This document shows positions 11,072 through 21,086 of a DNA stretch of 64,000 nt, piece after piece (position 1 is the stretch's first letter; each line of letters starts with the position of its first letter). This DNA is from Ensifer adhaerens (lineage in GTDB: Bacteria > Pseudomonadota > Alphaproteobacteria > Rhizobiales > Rhizobiaceae), in contig NZ_PNFP01000010.1 of the NCBI RefSeq assembly GCF_002940685.1, positions 124,001-188,000 of the forward strand. The letters are read 5' to 3'. A program made the position numbers and the translations under genes. The notes below the pieces were generated by a model. That model saw only the letters and a list, made by a program, of their open reading frames with translations, was not told the DNA's origin and ran no database searches.

Positions 11072-11805
11072 CCGGGCCGGCAGAAACGCGCATCCGTGTC
11101 AGCGAGATTTTCGGACCGACGATCCAGGGCGAGGGCATCCTGATCGGGCTTCCGACCGTGTTCGTGCGCACCGGCGGCTGTGACTATCGCTGCAGCTGGT
11201 GCGACACGCTGCATGCGGTCGACAGTGAATATCGCGACCAATGGCTGCCGATGGGCGTCGAAGAGATCTGGCAGGATGTCGTCAGGCTTTCCAGCGGCAA
11301 GCCGTTGACGGTATCGCTCTCCGGCGGCAATCCGGCGATCCAGCCGCTCGCTCCCCTGATCGCGCGCGGAAGAGCCGAGGGTTACCGTTTCGCGCTGGAA
11401 ACGCAGGGCAGCATGGCCAAAGGCTGGTTTGCCGATCTCGATGTGCTGGTCCTGAGCCCGAAGCCGCCGTCGAGCGGCATGGAAACGGACTGGCGGGCCT
11501 TCGATGACTGTCTGAGCATGGCGGCCGATGGGCCGCAGGTGGCGCTGAAGATCGTCGTCTTCGACGAACGCGACTACGCCTATGCCCGCGATGCAGCGAG
11601 CCGATACCCGCATTTGCCGCTCTACCTGCAGCCGGGCAATCACACGCCGCCGCCGCCCGACGATGACGACGCCAAGGTGGATATCGACGGCATCATCGAT
11701 CGAATGCTCTGGCTCGTCGGCAAGGTGACGGAAGATCGCTGGTTCGAAGCGCGGGTCCTGCCGCAGCTGCATGTGCTGCTCTGGGGCAACAGGCGCGGCG
11801 TGTAG
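11068..11805 (+). CDS. queE: 7-carboxy-7-deazaguanine synthase QueE (radical SAM)
   Basis: A 245-residue radical SAM enzyme that rearranges 6-carboxytetrahydropterin to 7-carboxy-7-deazaguanine. The 4Fe-4S cluster motif is CDYRCSWC, the usual Cx3Cx2C, at about residues 37-44. It is preceded by the family's FGPTIQGEG and followed by the SLSGGNP glycine-rich strand. It starts at the ATGA overlap with queD (11068-11071), so all three que genes are probably translated as a coupled unit. Confidence 0.95.
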   Translation: MTGPAETRIRVSEIFGPTIQGEGILIGLPTVFVRTGGCDYRCSWCDTLHAVDSEYRDQWLPMGVEEIWQDVVRLSSGKPLTVSLSGGNPAIQPLAPLIARGRAEGYRFALETQGSMAKGWFADLDVLVLSPKPPSSGMETDWRAFDDCLSMAADGPQVALKIVVFDERDYAYARDAASRYPHLPLYLQPGNHTPPPPDDDDAKVDIDGIIDRMLWLVGKVTEDRWFEARVLPQLHVLLWGNRRGV

Positions 11806-11894
11806 ACGGCGTACACCCGCGGACCTTTGGCACTTGGTCGGACACGGGCGGGCGGCTATGGTCCGGCAATGTGACGGCGCGAGGGGGGGCGTTC

Positions 11895-12245
11895 ATGCAG
11901 CTGAAGACAAAACGCGTCTACGAACCGAAGGCTGACGGCGACGGCACGCGCATTCTCGTCGATCGTCTGTGGCCGCGCGGGATGACCAAGGCGGAAGCCG
12001 CGGTCGACGTGTGGCTGAAGGAGATCGCTCCCTCGACGGAGTTGCGCCGTTGGTTTCACGGAGATCAGGGCGACTGGGCCGGTTTCCGCGAACGCTATAG
12101 GACTGAGCTCGAGGGCAACCCGGCGGCCGTGGACCTGCTCAGGCAGCGGATCGCCGCGGGACCCGTGACCTTGCTCTACAGCGTGAAGGACGAGATCCAC
12201 AACCACGCGGAACTTCTCAAGGCCTATGTGCTGCAGCGCCGATAG
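11895..12245 (+). CDS. DUF488 family protein (YeaO-like)
   Basis: A 116-residue cytosolic protein of the DUF488/YeaO family, marked by RVYEP, the ILVDRLWPRGM motif and the C-terminal VTLLYSVKDEIHNHA. The biochemical role of the family is not established. The purine-rich GAGGGGGGG at 11881 precedes the ATG at 11895. It stands alone between queE and the alpha/beta hydrolase. Confidence 0.88.
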   Translation: MQLKTKRVYEPKADGDGTRILVDRLWPRGMTKAEAAVDVWLKEIAPSTELRRWFHGDQGDWAGFRERYRTELEGNPAAVDLLRQRIAAGPVTLLYSVKDEIHNHAELLKAYVLQRR

Positions 12246-12480
12246 GCGTCCATCGTCCGCAGCATCCCGCTCCAATTTTCGCGCCGCCGGCGCTTTCCCC
12301 GGCAGCAATCAAGTTGCGGCCAATGGCCAATTTAGCGCAATCTGCAACGCCGGCGGGCATCGCCGCAGATGGAAAATCAACGAAAGCGCGAGTTTTTTAT
12401 CCGCGGTGTCGGGATGCGCATTCGCCGCGCGTCTTAATCTCGAAGCCGGTATTGGACCGGAGACCACAAGGAGATTGAGA

Positions 12481-13344
12481 ATGTTTCGTACCGCTCTGAT
12501 CGCAGGCGCCCTGCTGCTTTCCGGCACCGCATTTGCAGGGGCCGAGCTGGTGGGCAATCGCGTCGACGTCAACGGCATGAAGATGTACTACGAGGTCTCG
12601 GGCGAGGGTGAGCCGCTGGTCGTTCTGCACGGTGCCTACATGAACATTCCGTCGATGGGTGCGATCATCCCGAAGCTGGCGGAGACCCATAAGGTCTATG
12701 CGGTCGAGCTGCAGGGCCATGGCCGCACCACCGATATCGACCGCCCGATCACCTATCCGAACCTCGCCGACGATGTCGCCGCCTTCATGGACGCCGTTGA
12801 TCTCAAGAAGGCGGACGTTTTCGGCTACTCGATGGGTGCGGCCGCCGGCCTGCAGCTGGCGGTCCGCCATCCGGAGAAGGTGAACAAGCTTGCGGCCGCA
12901 TCCGTCGCCTATGACGCCGAAGGCTGGCAGCCGGAGTTCAAGGCGGTCGTTCCGCAGATGACGGTCGAGATGATCGTCGGCCTGCCCTTTGCCGAGGACT
13001 ATCGCAAGCTCGCCGCCAACCCGGACGGCTTTCCGGAACTGGCCCGCAAGCTGATTGCGCTCGAAAAGGAGCCGATGGCCTGGGAGGCCGATGTCAAGGC
13101 GCTGAAGACGCCGGTGCTGATCATTGCCGGTGACGCGGATGTGGCGACGCTCGAGCACAATGTCGCGCTCTTCCGCCTGCTCGGTGGCGGCGCCATGGGC
13201 GACATGGGCAAGCCGCTGTCTCCGTCGCGTCTCGCTATCCTGCCGGCGACGTCGCACACCGCCGTCATCAACCAGACGGACCTGCTGGAGGCGTTTATCG
13301 AGCCCTTCCTGAAGGGCGAGACGCCGAAGGGCATGTTCCCGTAA
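12481..13344 (+). CDS. Exported alpha/beta hydrolase
   Basis: A 287-residue alpha/beta-hydrolase-fold protein with an N-terminal Sec signal peptide ending near residue 19 (TAFA-G), so it is probably periplasmic. The nucleophile elbow is GYSMGA (Ser117), the acid is probably Asp in IAGDAD, and the His lies in PATSHTAV. The oxyanion region is VLHGAYM. AAGGAG precedes the ATG at 12481; the longer frame from 12226 has no support and overlaps DUF488. The substrate is unknown; such proteins are annotated as esterases or lactonases. Confidence 0.88.
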   Translation: MFRTALIAGALLLSGTAFAGAELVGNRVDVNGMKMYYEVSGEGEPLVVLHGAYMNIPSMGAIIPKLAETHKVYAVELQGHGRTTDIDRPITYPNLADDVAAFMDAVDLKKADVFGYSMGAAAGLQLAVRHPEKVNKLAAASVAYDAEGWQPEFKAVVPQMTVEMIVGLPFAEDYRKLAANPDGFPELARKLIALEKEPMAWEADVKALKTPVLIIAGDADVATLEHNVALFRLLGGGAMGDMGKPLSPSRLAILPATSHTAVINQTDLLEAFIEPFLKGETPKGMFP

Positions 13345-13355
13345 CGAATACCTAA

Positions 13356-13386
13356 CGGCGCCACCTCGCGGATGGCGCCGTCTTTC
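13356..13386. terminator. Shared terminator between convergent genes
   Basis: 8-bp stem, CGGCGCCA (13356-13363) with TGGCGCCG (13373-13380), followed by TCTTTC on the + strand. It sits between the hydrolase (+) and lacK (-) and may serve both. Confidence 0.65.
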
Positions 13387-13398
13387 TGTCAGAAGCTT

Positions 13399-14466
13399 TC
13401 AGCGTAGGCGCCGGCCATCGGCGTCGAACACCAGAGCGGCTGCGGGATCGAAGCGGGCGGCAATGCTGTCGCCGGACTTCAGTCCGCGGCCGTTTTTCGT
13501 TTCGATGATGATCAGTTCGCCATCTCCGTGCCGGGCATAGGCGAACGTCTCTCCGCCGAGATGCTCCAGCATGTCGATCGTCAGATCGAGGCTTGCCGAA
13601 CCGGTCTCGCCGAAATGCTCCGGGCGAATGCCGATCGTCACTGCGCTTCCGGGCGTTGCATCCTTGACCCTGACCGGAATGATCGCGTTGCCCAGATCGG
13701 GCAGGCGGACGTGCGTTCCACCGGCCTCGACGATCCCTTTGAGAAAATTCATCTTCGGCGAACCGATGAAGCCGGCGACGAAGAGATTGGCAGGGTCGTC
13801 GTAGAGATCGAGCGGCGAGCCGACCTGCTCGACCACGCCGCCGCGCATGACGACGATCTTGTCGGCGAGCGTCATCGCCTCGACCTGGTCGTGGGTGACG
13901 TAGATGATCGTGGTCGCGAGCTTCTTGTGCAGCCGGGCGATCTCGATGCGCATGTGCACGCGCAGTTCCGCATCGAGGTTGGAGAGAGGCTCGTCGAAGA
14001 GAAAGATCTTCGGATGCCGCACGATCGCCCTTCCGATCGCCACGCGTTGCCGCTGGCCACCTGAGAGCTGCTTCGGCTTGCGATCGAGCAGCGGTCCGAG
14101 CTCCAGGATGTTGGCGGCCTCGCCGACGCGGCTCTCGATCTCTGCCTTCGGCACGCCGGCAAAGCGCAGCGCAAAGCCCATGTTTTCCCGGACCGTCATA
14201 TGCGGATAGAGCGCATAGGACTGGAACACCATGGCGATGCCGCGTTTCGATGGATCGACATCGTTCATCCGTTCGCCGTCGATCGTCAGATCGCCCGACG
14301 TGATCTCCTCGAGCCCGGCGATCATTCTGAGCAGGGTCGACTTGCCGCAGCCGGAGGGGCCGACGAAGACGACGAACTCACCGGTCTTGATGTCGAGGTC
14401 GACCCCTTTGATGACCTCGAAGTTGCCATAGGACTTTCTGACGTCGTTCAGTTGCAGTTCGCTCAT
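13399..14466 (-). CDS. lacK: Lactose ABC transporter ATP-binding protein LacK
   Basis: A 355-residue ATPase of the MalK/UgpC type that energises carbohydrate import. Walker A is GPSGCGKST (about residues 36-44), the signature is LSGGQRQR, Walker B is [12 protein letters not shown], and the switch His lies in YVTHDQVEA. The C-terminal third is an OB-fold (TOBE-like) regulatory domain. It is the last gene of the operon and overlaps lacZ by ATGA (14463-14466). In rhizobia and Agrobacterium the lac operon has the same order, E-F-G-Z-K, which supports the name. The much longer in-frame upstream reading is an artefact within lacZ. Confidence 0.88.
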   Translation of the reverse strand: MSELQLNDVRKSYGNFEVIKGVDLDIKTGEFVVFVGPSGCGKSTLLRMIAGLEEITSGDLTIDGERMNDVDPSKRGIAMVFQSYALYPHMTVRENMGFALRFAGVPKAEIESRVGEAANILELGPLLDRKPKQLSGGQRQRVAIGRAIVRHPKIFLFDEPLSNLDAELRVHMRIEIARLHKKLATTIIYVTHDQVEAMTLADKIVVMRGGVVEQVGSPLDLYDDPANLFVAGFIGSPKMNFLKGIVEAGGTHVRLPDLGNAIIPVRVKDATPGSAVTIGIRPEHFGETGSASLDLTIDMLEHLGGETFAYARHGDGELIIIETKNGRGLKSGDSIAARFDPAAALVFDADGRRLR

Positions 14467-16727
14467 GCAGCCTCCGCCTCGTCCGCCAGCGCCGAAAGCT
14501 CCAGTCGCACGGTCCCAAGCCGTGTCGACGTCACCGCGACGGCGATGCCGCCGGCAGCACCCGTTGATTCCAGCCAGAAGCCGGTCGAACCGCCCTGGAA
14601 AATCAGGCGCTCGGGTCCGAGCAGGCGGGCAGGGCCGGTGACCGTGACGTCGACCGCATCGTTGAGGAACGGCAGGATGTTGCCGGCCTGGTCGAGCGCG
14701 CGCACGATCACGCGCACGCTGTCGCGGCCCTCGGCGCGAAGCGTCGTGCTGTCGGCGACGACGTCGAGTGTCGTCGGCACCGGATCGGCGACCATGTGGA
14801 GGCTCGCGACAGGCTTGCCGTCGATGAAGCCGGTGAATTCGGCATCTTCCCACTTCATGCCCCAGACGCCGAGCTCGTCCTTGGTGAAGTGGCGGTGGTC
14901 GATGACGACGGGCGGATGCGGCAGATGCGGAAAGTTCTGGCGGTCCGGGCCGACGCGCTTGACGAGCGAACCGTATTTCAGCTCGACCTCGTCGCAGTTG
15001 GTAAGCACGATCAGCGGCAGCACGCCGCCGATATTGCGCTCGCCGCGGGCCCAGAAGGTGACCGGCTTCATCACCACCGCCTCCGACGGTTCGCACTGGC
15101 TGGCATAGACATAGGCGGCAAATTTCGGCTGACGGAACATATCCATGACGCCGTGATAGCAGATCCGGTCGCCGGAGCCGAAGTCCTTGTGGGTGTTGTA
15201 GTCGAACATGCACCAGCCGACGGCGCCGGAAATGCTCGAGTCGCCATAGGCCGCGTTCAGCACTTCGAGGTGCCGGCGCACATGTTCGGCCTGGCGCTGC
15301 TCCTGGTCGTAGATCTTCGTCGGATACATGTGGCCGCCGAATTCGGTAATCATGTACGGCACCTTGCGCTTGAGGCCGGTGCACTCCTGCTGGGGACGCA
15401 GAGCCGTGCGCGGACGGTTTGCGCCCGGCAGTTCCTCGTTGCCGAGGATGAAGTCGTTCATGGTGTAGACGTCTTCAAGCAGCTCGCTGTCGGTTATGTA
15501 GCGCACGCCGCCGGTCTGGCGCGTCGGGTCGAGTTCGCGCGCCAGGCGGTTGGTTTCGACGTAGAAATCGTGTGAGTCCTGCGACTCGTTGATGCGCACG
15601 CCCCAGATGATGATCGACGGATGGTTCCAGTCGCGCTCGATCATGCGGCGGACGTTTTCGATCGCCTCCTGTTTCCAGGCGTCGCCGCCGATATGCTGCC
15701 AGCCGGGGATTTCCTCGAAGACCAGGAGGCCGATGCGGTCGCAATGCTCGAGGAACCACTTGGACTGCGGATAGTGCGAGGTGCGCACGAGATTGCAGTG
15801 CAGCGTGTTCTTCAGGATCTCGGCGTCACGCTCCTGTGCGGCGCGGCCCATGGCGTAACCGACATAGGGGAAGGCCTGGTGGCGGTTGAGGCCGCGGATC
15901 TTGAGCGGCCGGCCGTTGAGCTTGAAACCTTCCGTGGTGAACTCCGCGGTGCGGAAGCCGAAACGGGACGAGAGCCGGTCGCTGCCGCGGTCCGAGCGCA
16001 GTTGGGCTTCGATCTCGTAGAGAACCGGATTGTCGATATCCCAGAGCGAAAGTCCGGTGAGGCCGGGCATCTCTAGCGTGACGCTCTTGCCACGCGTCTC
16101 GCCGGTCACTTCCGCCAAAACCTTGCCTTTGCCGTCCTTGAGGACGGCGGTGACTGCGCCGGAAAAGGCGAGCCCCTGTGGATTGGCGAGATCGCAGCGG
16201 ATTGCAACGGACTTGGTGTCGCTCAGCGTGTCGCGGGTCTCGATCTTGAGATTGGCGATCGAGACCGCGTCGGTGATCTTCAGCCAGACGTCGCGATAGA
16301 TGCCGGCATAGGTCAAATAGTCGATGCGGCCGCCGAAGGGCGGGATCTCCGGGTTTTCGCTGCCGTCGATCTTGACGGTGATGAGGTTGTCGCCCTCGCG
16401 CAGCCTGTCCGTCAGCCGCGCCTCGAAGGGCGTGTAGCCGTCCTTGTGGCCGATGATTTCTTCGCCGTTGAGATAGACGACGGCGTCGGCCATGGCGGCG
16501 TCGAAGACAAGCGAGACTTCGCGACCATGGAACTCGCGGCGCCACGCAAGCACCTTCTGATAGGTGAAGGCGCGCTGATAGGACGTTTCGTCGAAATAGT
16601 TGAACGGCAGTTCCACCGCATTGTGCGGCAGACTGACGGTTTTGCCCGCCTGCCGGCGGCCGGCGCTCGCCGCATCGAAGCCTTCCGAGAAGACCCAGGT
16701 GTCGTTGAATGGAGTAACAGAACGCAT
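14463..16727 (-). CDS. lacZ: Beta-galactosidase, glycoside hydrolase family 2
   Basis: A 754-residue GH2 enzyme hydrolysing beta-galactosides in the cytoplasm. An N-terminal sugar-binding domain and an immunoglobulin-like domain precede the TIM barrel. The acid/base Glu is at position 381 in WGVRINES and the nucleophile Glu at 462 in MITEFGG. The length, about 750 residues, is that of rhizobial LacZ rather than the 1024-residue E. coli enzyme. AGGA lies six bases before the ATG at 16727; an ATG two codons earlier (16733) is also possible. It lies 8 bp behind lacG and overlaps lacK. Its place among lactose-type ABC genes makes the lac assignment likely, though other GH2 activities cannot be excluded. 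Confidence 0.86.
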   Translation of the reverse strand: MRSVTPFNDTWVFSEGFDAASAGRRQAGKTVSLPHNAVELPFNYFDETSYQRAFTYQKVLAWRREFHGREVSLVFDAAMADAVVYLNGEEIIGHKDGYTPFEARLTDRLREGDNLITVKIDGSENPEIPPFGGRIDYLTYAGIYRDVWLKITDAVSIANLKIETRDTLSDTKSVAIRCDLANPQGLAFSGAVTAVLKDGKGKVLAEVTGETRGKSVTLEMPGLTGLSLWDIDNPVLYEIEAQLRSDRGSDRLSSRFGFRTAEFTTEGFKLNGRPLKIRGLNRHQAFPYVGYAMGRAAQERDAEILKNTLHCNLVRTSHYPQSKWFLEHCDRIGLLVFEEIPGWQHIGGDAWKQEAIENVRRMIERDWNHPSIIIWGVRINESQDSHDFYVETNRLARELDPTRQTGGVRYITDSELLEDVYTMNDFILGNEELPGANRPRTALRPQQECTGLKRKVPYMITEFGGHMYPTKIYDQEQRQAEHVRRHLEVLNAAYGDSSISGAVGWCMFDYNTHKDFGSGDRICYHGVMDMFRQPKFAAYVYASQCEPSEAVVMKPVTFWARGERNIGGVLPLIVLTNCDEVELKYGSLVKRVGPDRQNFPHLPHPPVVIDHRHFTKDELGVWGMKWEDAEFTGFIDGKPVASLHMVADPVPTTLDVVADSTTLRAEGRDSVRVIVRALDQAGNILPFLNDAVDVTVTGPARLLGPERLIFQGGSTGFWLESTGAAGGIAVAVTSTRLGTVRLELSALADEAEAA

Positions 16728-16735
16728 GATCATTC

Positions 16736-17557
16736 CTATTTGACTGAGCCCAGCATTCCCTGGACGAACTGGCGTTGCATGAAGAAGAAGACGGCGAGCG
16801 TTGGAAGCGTCGCGAGAATGGTGCCGACCATGACGACGCCGTAGTCGGGGTAGTAGGCGGACGCGAGCGAGGAGATGACGAGCGTGATCGTCTTCTGTTC
16901 GTTCGACTGCAGCACGATCAGCGGCCAGAGATAGTTGTTCCACGCGGTCATGAAGACGATGATGAAGGCCGCCGCATAGGTCGAGCGCATGACCGGCACG
17001 TAGATGAACAGGAAGATCTGCCACTCCTTCAGCCCGTCGACCTTGGCGGCATCACGCAGCTCGGATGGGAACGCCTTGGTGGTCTGGCGGAAATAGAAGA
17101 CGATGAAGGCCGAGCCGATCGTCGGCAGAACGACGGCCAGGTGCGTGTTGATGAGGCCGGCCTTGCCCATCATGATGAAGAGCGGGATCATCAGCGCCGC
17201 AAACGGGATCATCATCGTCAACAGAAGAGCGCTGTAGATCCGGTCGCGGTGGCGCGAGCGGAACATCTCGAAGCCGTAGCCGGCCAGCGACGAGACGGCG
17301 AGCGTCAGGATCGTCGCGAGAATGGCGATCTTGGCCGAATTCCAGAAGACCAGCGGCGCGTTCACCTGGGTGAAGAAGGTGCTGACATTGGTGGCGAGCG
17401 CGCCGCCCGGCATCATCCTGCCCTTGATGATGTCGATCGATGAATTGGTGGCGCCGAACAGCATCCAGACGAAGGGAAAGATCGAGAGGAAGGCCATCAG
17501 CCCGACGAAGCCGTAGGTGACGATGGTGGCGGCGATACGTGTGGATCCCTTGTTCAT
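16736..17557 (-). CDS. lacG: Lactose ABC transporter permease LacG (MalG-type)
   Basis: A 273-residue inner-membrane permease with six hydrophobic helices. The cytoplasmic EAA loop that docks the ATPase reads ELRDAAKVDGL. It is the MalG-like partner of the carbohydrate uptake family CUT1. It overlaps lacF by ATGA (17554-17557). The ATG at 17557 gives the usual short N-terminus; the upstream in-frame extension lies inside lacF and is not real. Confidence 0.88.
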   Translation of the reverse strand: MNKGSTRIAATIVTYGFVGLMAFLSIFPFVWMLFGATNSSIDIIKGRMMPGGALATNVSTFFTQVNAPLVFWNSAKIAILATILTLAVSSLAGYGFEMFRSRHRDRIYSALLLTMMIPFAALMIPLFIMMGKAGLINTHLAVVLPTIGSAFIVFYFRQTTKAFPSELRDAAKVDGLKEWQIFLFIYVPVMRSTYAAAFIIVFMTAWNNYLWPLIVLQSNEQKTITLVISSLASAYYPDYGVVMVGTILATLPTLAVFFFMQRQFVQGMLGSVK

Positions 17558-18465
17558 CGGTCGCGCTCCCGGGCGGCGAAGAACTGCAGGCATGCGAGCA
17601 GGGCGACGAGCACGACGATGACATAGGAGACCGTCGCCGCGTAGCCGAAGTTCGGCATGAAGCGGAAGGTGAGGTTGTAGATGTAGAGCGACAAGGTCAG
17701 CGTCGCGTTGGAGGGGCCGCCCTTGCCCTCGGTCAGGTTGTAGACCTCGTCGAAGAGCTGGATCGTGCCGATCGTCGAAATGATCGTCGTGAACAGGATG
17801 ACGGGCTTCAGCAACGGGATGGTGATGTGGGTGAACCGCGCCCAGGCGGGAACGCCGTCGATGCGGGCCACCTCGTAGATCGACTTGTCGATGTTCTGCA
17901 TCGCCGCGAGGTAGAAGATCATGTTGTAGCCGGTCCAGCGCCAGGTGATGGCGAGGATGACGAGCACCTTCGCCCAGAAGGGATGCGTCAGCCACGGGAT
18001 CGGCTCGCCGATGATGCCGATCGCTTCAAGCGTCGCATTGACGATGCCGTCATGGGCGAACATGCCCTTGAACAGCACCGAATAGGCAACCAGCGAGGTC
18101 ACGCAGGGCAGGAAGATGGCGGTGCGGAAGAAGCCACGGCCGACGAGCTTCGGATTGTTGAGCAGCGACGCCAGGATCAGCGCCAACAGGATCATGATCG
18201 GCACCTGCACGACGAAATAGGTCAGCGTGTTGGTCAGGGCCTTGATGAAAACCGGATCGTTCCACAGACGGACGATGTTGGAAAAGCCGGCAAATTTCAG
18301 CATCATGCCGCGGCCGGACTGGAACGACATCCAGAGCGACCAGAGGATCGGGTAGATCATGAATAGCGCGATCAGCCCGAGTGCCGGCGCGACGAAGAGC
18401 CAGCCGTTGACGTTGTAGTATCGGCCGATGCCGCCGCGGCGTGCGAGAGCCATCATCATCCTCAT
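17554..18465 (-). CDS. lacF: Lactose ABC transporter permease LacF (MalF-type)
   Basis: A 303-residue inner-membrane permease with six helices and the EAA loop EVARIDGVPAWARF. It forms the heteromeric channel with LacG. The start at 18465 begins MRMMMAL; nearby in-frame ATGs at 18459, 18456 and 18453 make the exact start uncertain by a few codons. A strong hairpin lies between its start and the lacE stop. Confidence 0.87.
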   Translation of the reverse strand: MRMMMALARRGGIGRYYNVNGWLFVAPALGLIALFMIYPILWSLWMSFQSGRGMMLKFAGFSNIVRLWNDPVFIKALTNTLTYFVVQVPIMILLALILASLLNNPKLVGRGFFRTAIFLPCVTSLVAYSVLFKGMFAHDGIVNATLEAIGIIGEPIPWLTHPFWAKVLVILAITWRWTGYNMIFYLAAMQNIDKSIYEVARIDGVPAWARFTHITIPLLKPVILFTTIISTIGTIQLFDEVYNLTEGKGGPSNATLTLSLYIYNLTFRFMPNFGYAATVSYVIVVLVALLACLQFFAARERDR

Positions 18466-18481
18466 GGGTAGCCGGTGCCAT

Positions 18482-18507
18482 TGGCCGTGGCTTTGTCGCC
18501 ACGGCCA
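18482..18507 (-). terminator. lacE-lacF intercistronic hairpin
   Basis: Perfect 10-bp stem, TGGCCGTGGC (18482-18491) with GCCACGGCCA (18498-18507) and a 6-base loop, in the 65-bp gap between lacE and lacF. Such hairpins commonly protect the binding-protein message or partly terminate, so that binding protein exceeds permease. No T-run follows on the minus strand. Confidence 0.6.
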
Positions 18508-18530
18508 GGTGCGGTCAGTCGCGGGAGCGA

Positions 18531-19799
18531 TTACTGGATCTGGGCGCTGACTTCGGCGTCGATTGCCTTCAGCACCTCGTCAACCGGGGTGCCTTGCGTG
18601 AGCGCCGGCAATTGCGCGGTGACGGCGGTGTCCGCCTCGTTGGTGAAGACGCCGTAGTTGACCGAAGGCACCTTCGCGAGCCAGTCGGAGAAGTTCTGCC
18701 AGACCTTTTCGCCGCCGAAGAAGGCATCGGCCTCGCCATAGGCAGCCCCGCCGCGCGCGGCGAGCAGCGAGCCGACGGCGCCGCGGTCGGTGAGGATCGT
18801 CTGGTAGAAATCGACGTCCTTGGCGTAGACCGCGTTCAGGAAGTCGATCGCCTCGGCCTTTTCGGCCGAGCTTTCAAGCACGTACCAGCTCGATCCGCCG
18901 AGGTTCGAAGCGTGCGTCGCACCCTCGATCGAGAGCGCCGGGATCGGCGCCACGCCCCATTTGCCCGACTGGTCCGGCTGCGCCTTGACGGTGCCGGTGA
19001 TCCAGACACCGGTGATGACGCTCGCCACATCGCCCGACGTGAAGGTGCCGACCCAGTCGGACCAGCCGGCGGCGGGCTTATAGATGTTGGCGGCCATGAT
19101 CTTGTTGATCGTCTCCAGCGACGCCTTCAGCGCTGCGTTGCCGGTGATGTTGGGCTTGCCGTCCTTGTCGAAATACCATTGCCCGGCCGACTGCATGATG
19201 ATGCGCACCAGCCCGGCATCGGTCGGGTCGAGGCCCATCATCTTCTTGCCGGTCTTGGCTTCCACCTGCTGACCGATCTCGATGAAGCGGTCCCAGGTGA
19301 TGCCCTGCATGTCCTCGGGCTTGAAGCCCGCCTGCTCCAGATAGTCCTTGCGATAATAGAGGCCAGTGACGCCGGAATCGAACGGCATGCCGTAGACCTG
19401 GCCGTCCAGCGTCATCAGCTCGACCTTGTAGGGAGCAAATCCCGAATAATCGACGCTACCCGAGAGCGGCGCGAAGGCGCCGGGGAAGGACTGCAGATAC
19501 TTCTGCGCGCCGTAGTCCTCGATGAGCACAATGTCGGGAAGCGCATCGGCGGTGCCCGACGAAAGGCCGGTCTGCAGCTTCTGCTCGACGTCGGCCTTGG
19601 CGAAGTCGACGATGTTGAAGGTGATATCAGGGTGCGACTTGGTATAGCGCGCGCCGGCTTCCTTCATGATGGCGACGTTGAAGTTCGGATCCCAGCACCA
19701 GACGGTGATTTCCTTGGCCTCCGCGGCCGAAACGGCCAACAGGCTTGCGCCGGCAAGTGCGACGCTTGTCAGACGCGGTAGATAGGTACGCACGTTCAT
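18531..19799 (-). CDS. lacE: Lactose ABC transporter substrate-binding protein LacE
   Basis: A 422-residue periplasmic carbohydrate-binding protein of the CUT1 type. It has a Sec signal peptide (residues 1-25, cleaved near AEA-K), followed by ITVWCWDPNF, typical of extracellular family 1 solute-binding proteins. GGGAGGA precedes the ATG at 19799. It is the first gene of the structural operon lacEFGZK. A palindrome 89 bp upstream is a candidate LacR operator. The sugar is inferred from lacZ in the same operon. Confidence 0.87.
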   Translation of the reverse strand: MNVRTYLPRLTSVALAGASLLAVSAAEAKEITVWCWDPNFNVAIMKEAGARYTKSHPDITFNIVDFAKADVEQKLQTGLSSGTADALPDIVLIEDYGAQKYLQSFPGAFAPLSGSVDYSGFAPYKVELMTLDGQVYGMPFDSGVTGLYYRKDYLEQAGFKPEDMQGITWDRFIEIGQQVEAKTGKKMMGLDPTDAGLVRIIMQSAGQWYFDKDGKPNITGNAALKASLETINKIMAANIYKPAAGWSDWVGTFTSGDVASVITGVWITGTVKAQPDQSGKWGVAPIPALSIEGATHASNLGGSSWYVLESSAEKAEAIDFLNAVYAKDVDFYQTILTDRGAVGSLLAARGGAAYGEADAFFGGEKVWQNFSDWLAKVPSVNYGVFTNEADTAVTAQLPALTQGTPVDEVLKAIDAEVSAQIQ

Positions 19800-19887
19800 T
19801 GGTTCCTCCCTCGAACTCGTTCCCCGAGACATTCCTCCTGGTCTCGGCGCCGAGTATTTCGCAAAATTCTGAAGAAGGCAATATTTC

Positions 19888-19901
19888 AGTAAATTTTTAC
19901 T
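19888..19901. promoter_or_regulatory. Candidate LacR operator
   Basis: Perfect inverted repeat AGTAAA-TT-TTTACT in an AT-rich island between lacR and lacE. The half-site AGTAAA recurs upstream of lacR at 21009-21014 (AGTAAAATTTTGCC). LacI-family regulators usually bind such short palindromes near the promoter, so both sites are plausible LacR targets. Confidence 0.6.
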
Positions 19902-19921
19902 TCGGCATTTTCACAGCCCGC

Positions 19922-20950
19922 TCAGGGGGCGCTCGCGGAGCCTTCATTGGCGGTGCTGCCGCGCCAGACCATCTCGGTCCCAAGGATCACCTTCTTGGCG
20001 ACGTCGCGGCCGGTCAGGCGCTCGACAAGCAGGTCGACGGCGGTCTCGCCGATGATCTCTGCAGGGATCTTGACGGTCGAAAGCGGCGGCCCGAGAAACT
20101 GCGCGACGGGGATATCGTTGAAGCTTGCGACGGCGACATCGTCGGGGATCCGCAGGCCCATCTCGTGAATGGCGCGATAGGCGCCAATCGCCATGTTGTC
20201 GTTGCAGGTGACGAGGATTTCCGGCGGGTTCGGTTTCGACAGCATCGCCTTGGCGAGTGTGTAACCGCTGTCCGGCGTCAGCTTCTCGACCATGCAGAGA
20301 TCCGGGTCGTAGAGGCCGGCCTTGGTCATGAAGCGGATGAAGGCGCGGCAGCGACGTTCGGAGTGGATGTCGTCCTTGTCGCGAAAGGCGTCGATCCAGC
20401 CGAGGAAGCCGATGCGGCGGTAGCCCCTGTCGTAAACCCCTTGCAGCAGGCGGTTCATCGCTATGGCGACGTCACTCATCACGCTGTCGTCGACATCGTC
20501 GTCGGGGGCGAAATCCGCGAACACCAGGTGGCGGCTGTGCCGCCGCAGCCAGTGGACTTCCTCGCCGTAATGATGGCCGACGGCAACGACGCCGTTCGCG
20601 CCCTGCAGGATCGCCGCCTCCGGCAGATTGCCGTTGTGGAAGACCTTGACCACCTCGATCTTCAGCGCCTGGCATCGGTTTTCGATGCCGAGCCGGACGC
20701 CGACATAATAGGGGTCGATCAGTTCCTGCGCGGGTTGGAGGAAATGGACGAGCGCGAACTTCAGGCCCTGCAGGGGGCCGGCGCCGCGGCCGCGGTTGCG
20801 GGGCGTCGCATAGTTCAGCGCCTCGGCCGTCTCGATGATCGCCTGCCGCTTCTTGGTGGAGATCGAAAGCGTCGGATCGTAATTCAGTACCCGAGAGACC
20901 GTCGCCGAAGAGACCCCGACAGCCGAAGCGATTTCCTTGATTGTGACCAT
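19922..20950 (-). CDS. lacR: LacI family transcriptional regulator LacR
   Basis: A 342-residue repressor. The N-terminal LacI helix-turn-helix reads TIKEIASAVGVSSATVSRVLN, and a periplasmic-binding-protein-like sugar sensor domain follows (ILVTCNDNMAIGAYRA, DVAVASFND). The ATG at 20950 was chosen over a TTG two codons upstream, with AGGA eight bases before it. It lies just upstream of lacE on the same strand, so it probably controls the lac operon and itself. Confidence 0.85.
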   Translation of the reverse strand: MVTIKEIASAVGVSSATVSRVLNYDPTLSISTKKRQAIIETAEALNYATPRNRGRGAGPLQGLKFALVHFLQPAQELIDPYYVGVRLGIENRCQALKIEVVKVFHNGNLPEAAILQGANGVVAVGHHYGEEVHWLRRHSRHLVFADFAPDDDVDDSVMSDVAIAMNRLLQGVYDRGYRRIGFLGWIDAFRDKDDIHSERRCRAFIRFMTKAGLYDPDLCMVEKLTPDSGYTLAKAMLSKPNPPEILVTCNDNMAIGAYRAIHEMGLRIPDDVAVASFNDIPVAQFLGPPLSTVKIPAEIIGETAVDLLVERLTGRDVAKKVILGTEMVWRGSTANEGSASAP

Positions 20951-21008
20951 GTCCAACGTCCTGCCCGCCGCCGCGGCCCTCGTTTCGGGCGCGGCGCAAT
21001 CTTTATTT

Positions 21009-21022
21009 AGTAAAATTTTGCC
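21009..21022. promoter_or_regulatory. Second candidate LacR site, upstream of lacR
   Basis: AGTAAAATTTTGCC, 59 bases before the lacR start. The left half matches the lacE-proximal palindrome exactly and the right half partially (TTTGCC against TTTACT). It suggests autoregulation. Confidence 0.4.
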
Positions 21023-21086
21023 TGGGGTTTTTCAATCTCTGGGCGACTTATTTCGTTCATCGAGCGCGACACAACCGTGCGCGGGG

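Noticed and set aside
14463-17024. 853-codon reading of the lacZ frame
   Set aside because: The extra N-terminus lies inside lacG in another frame; the ATG at 16727 with AGGA upstream is the better start.
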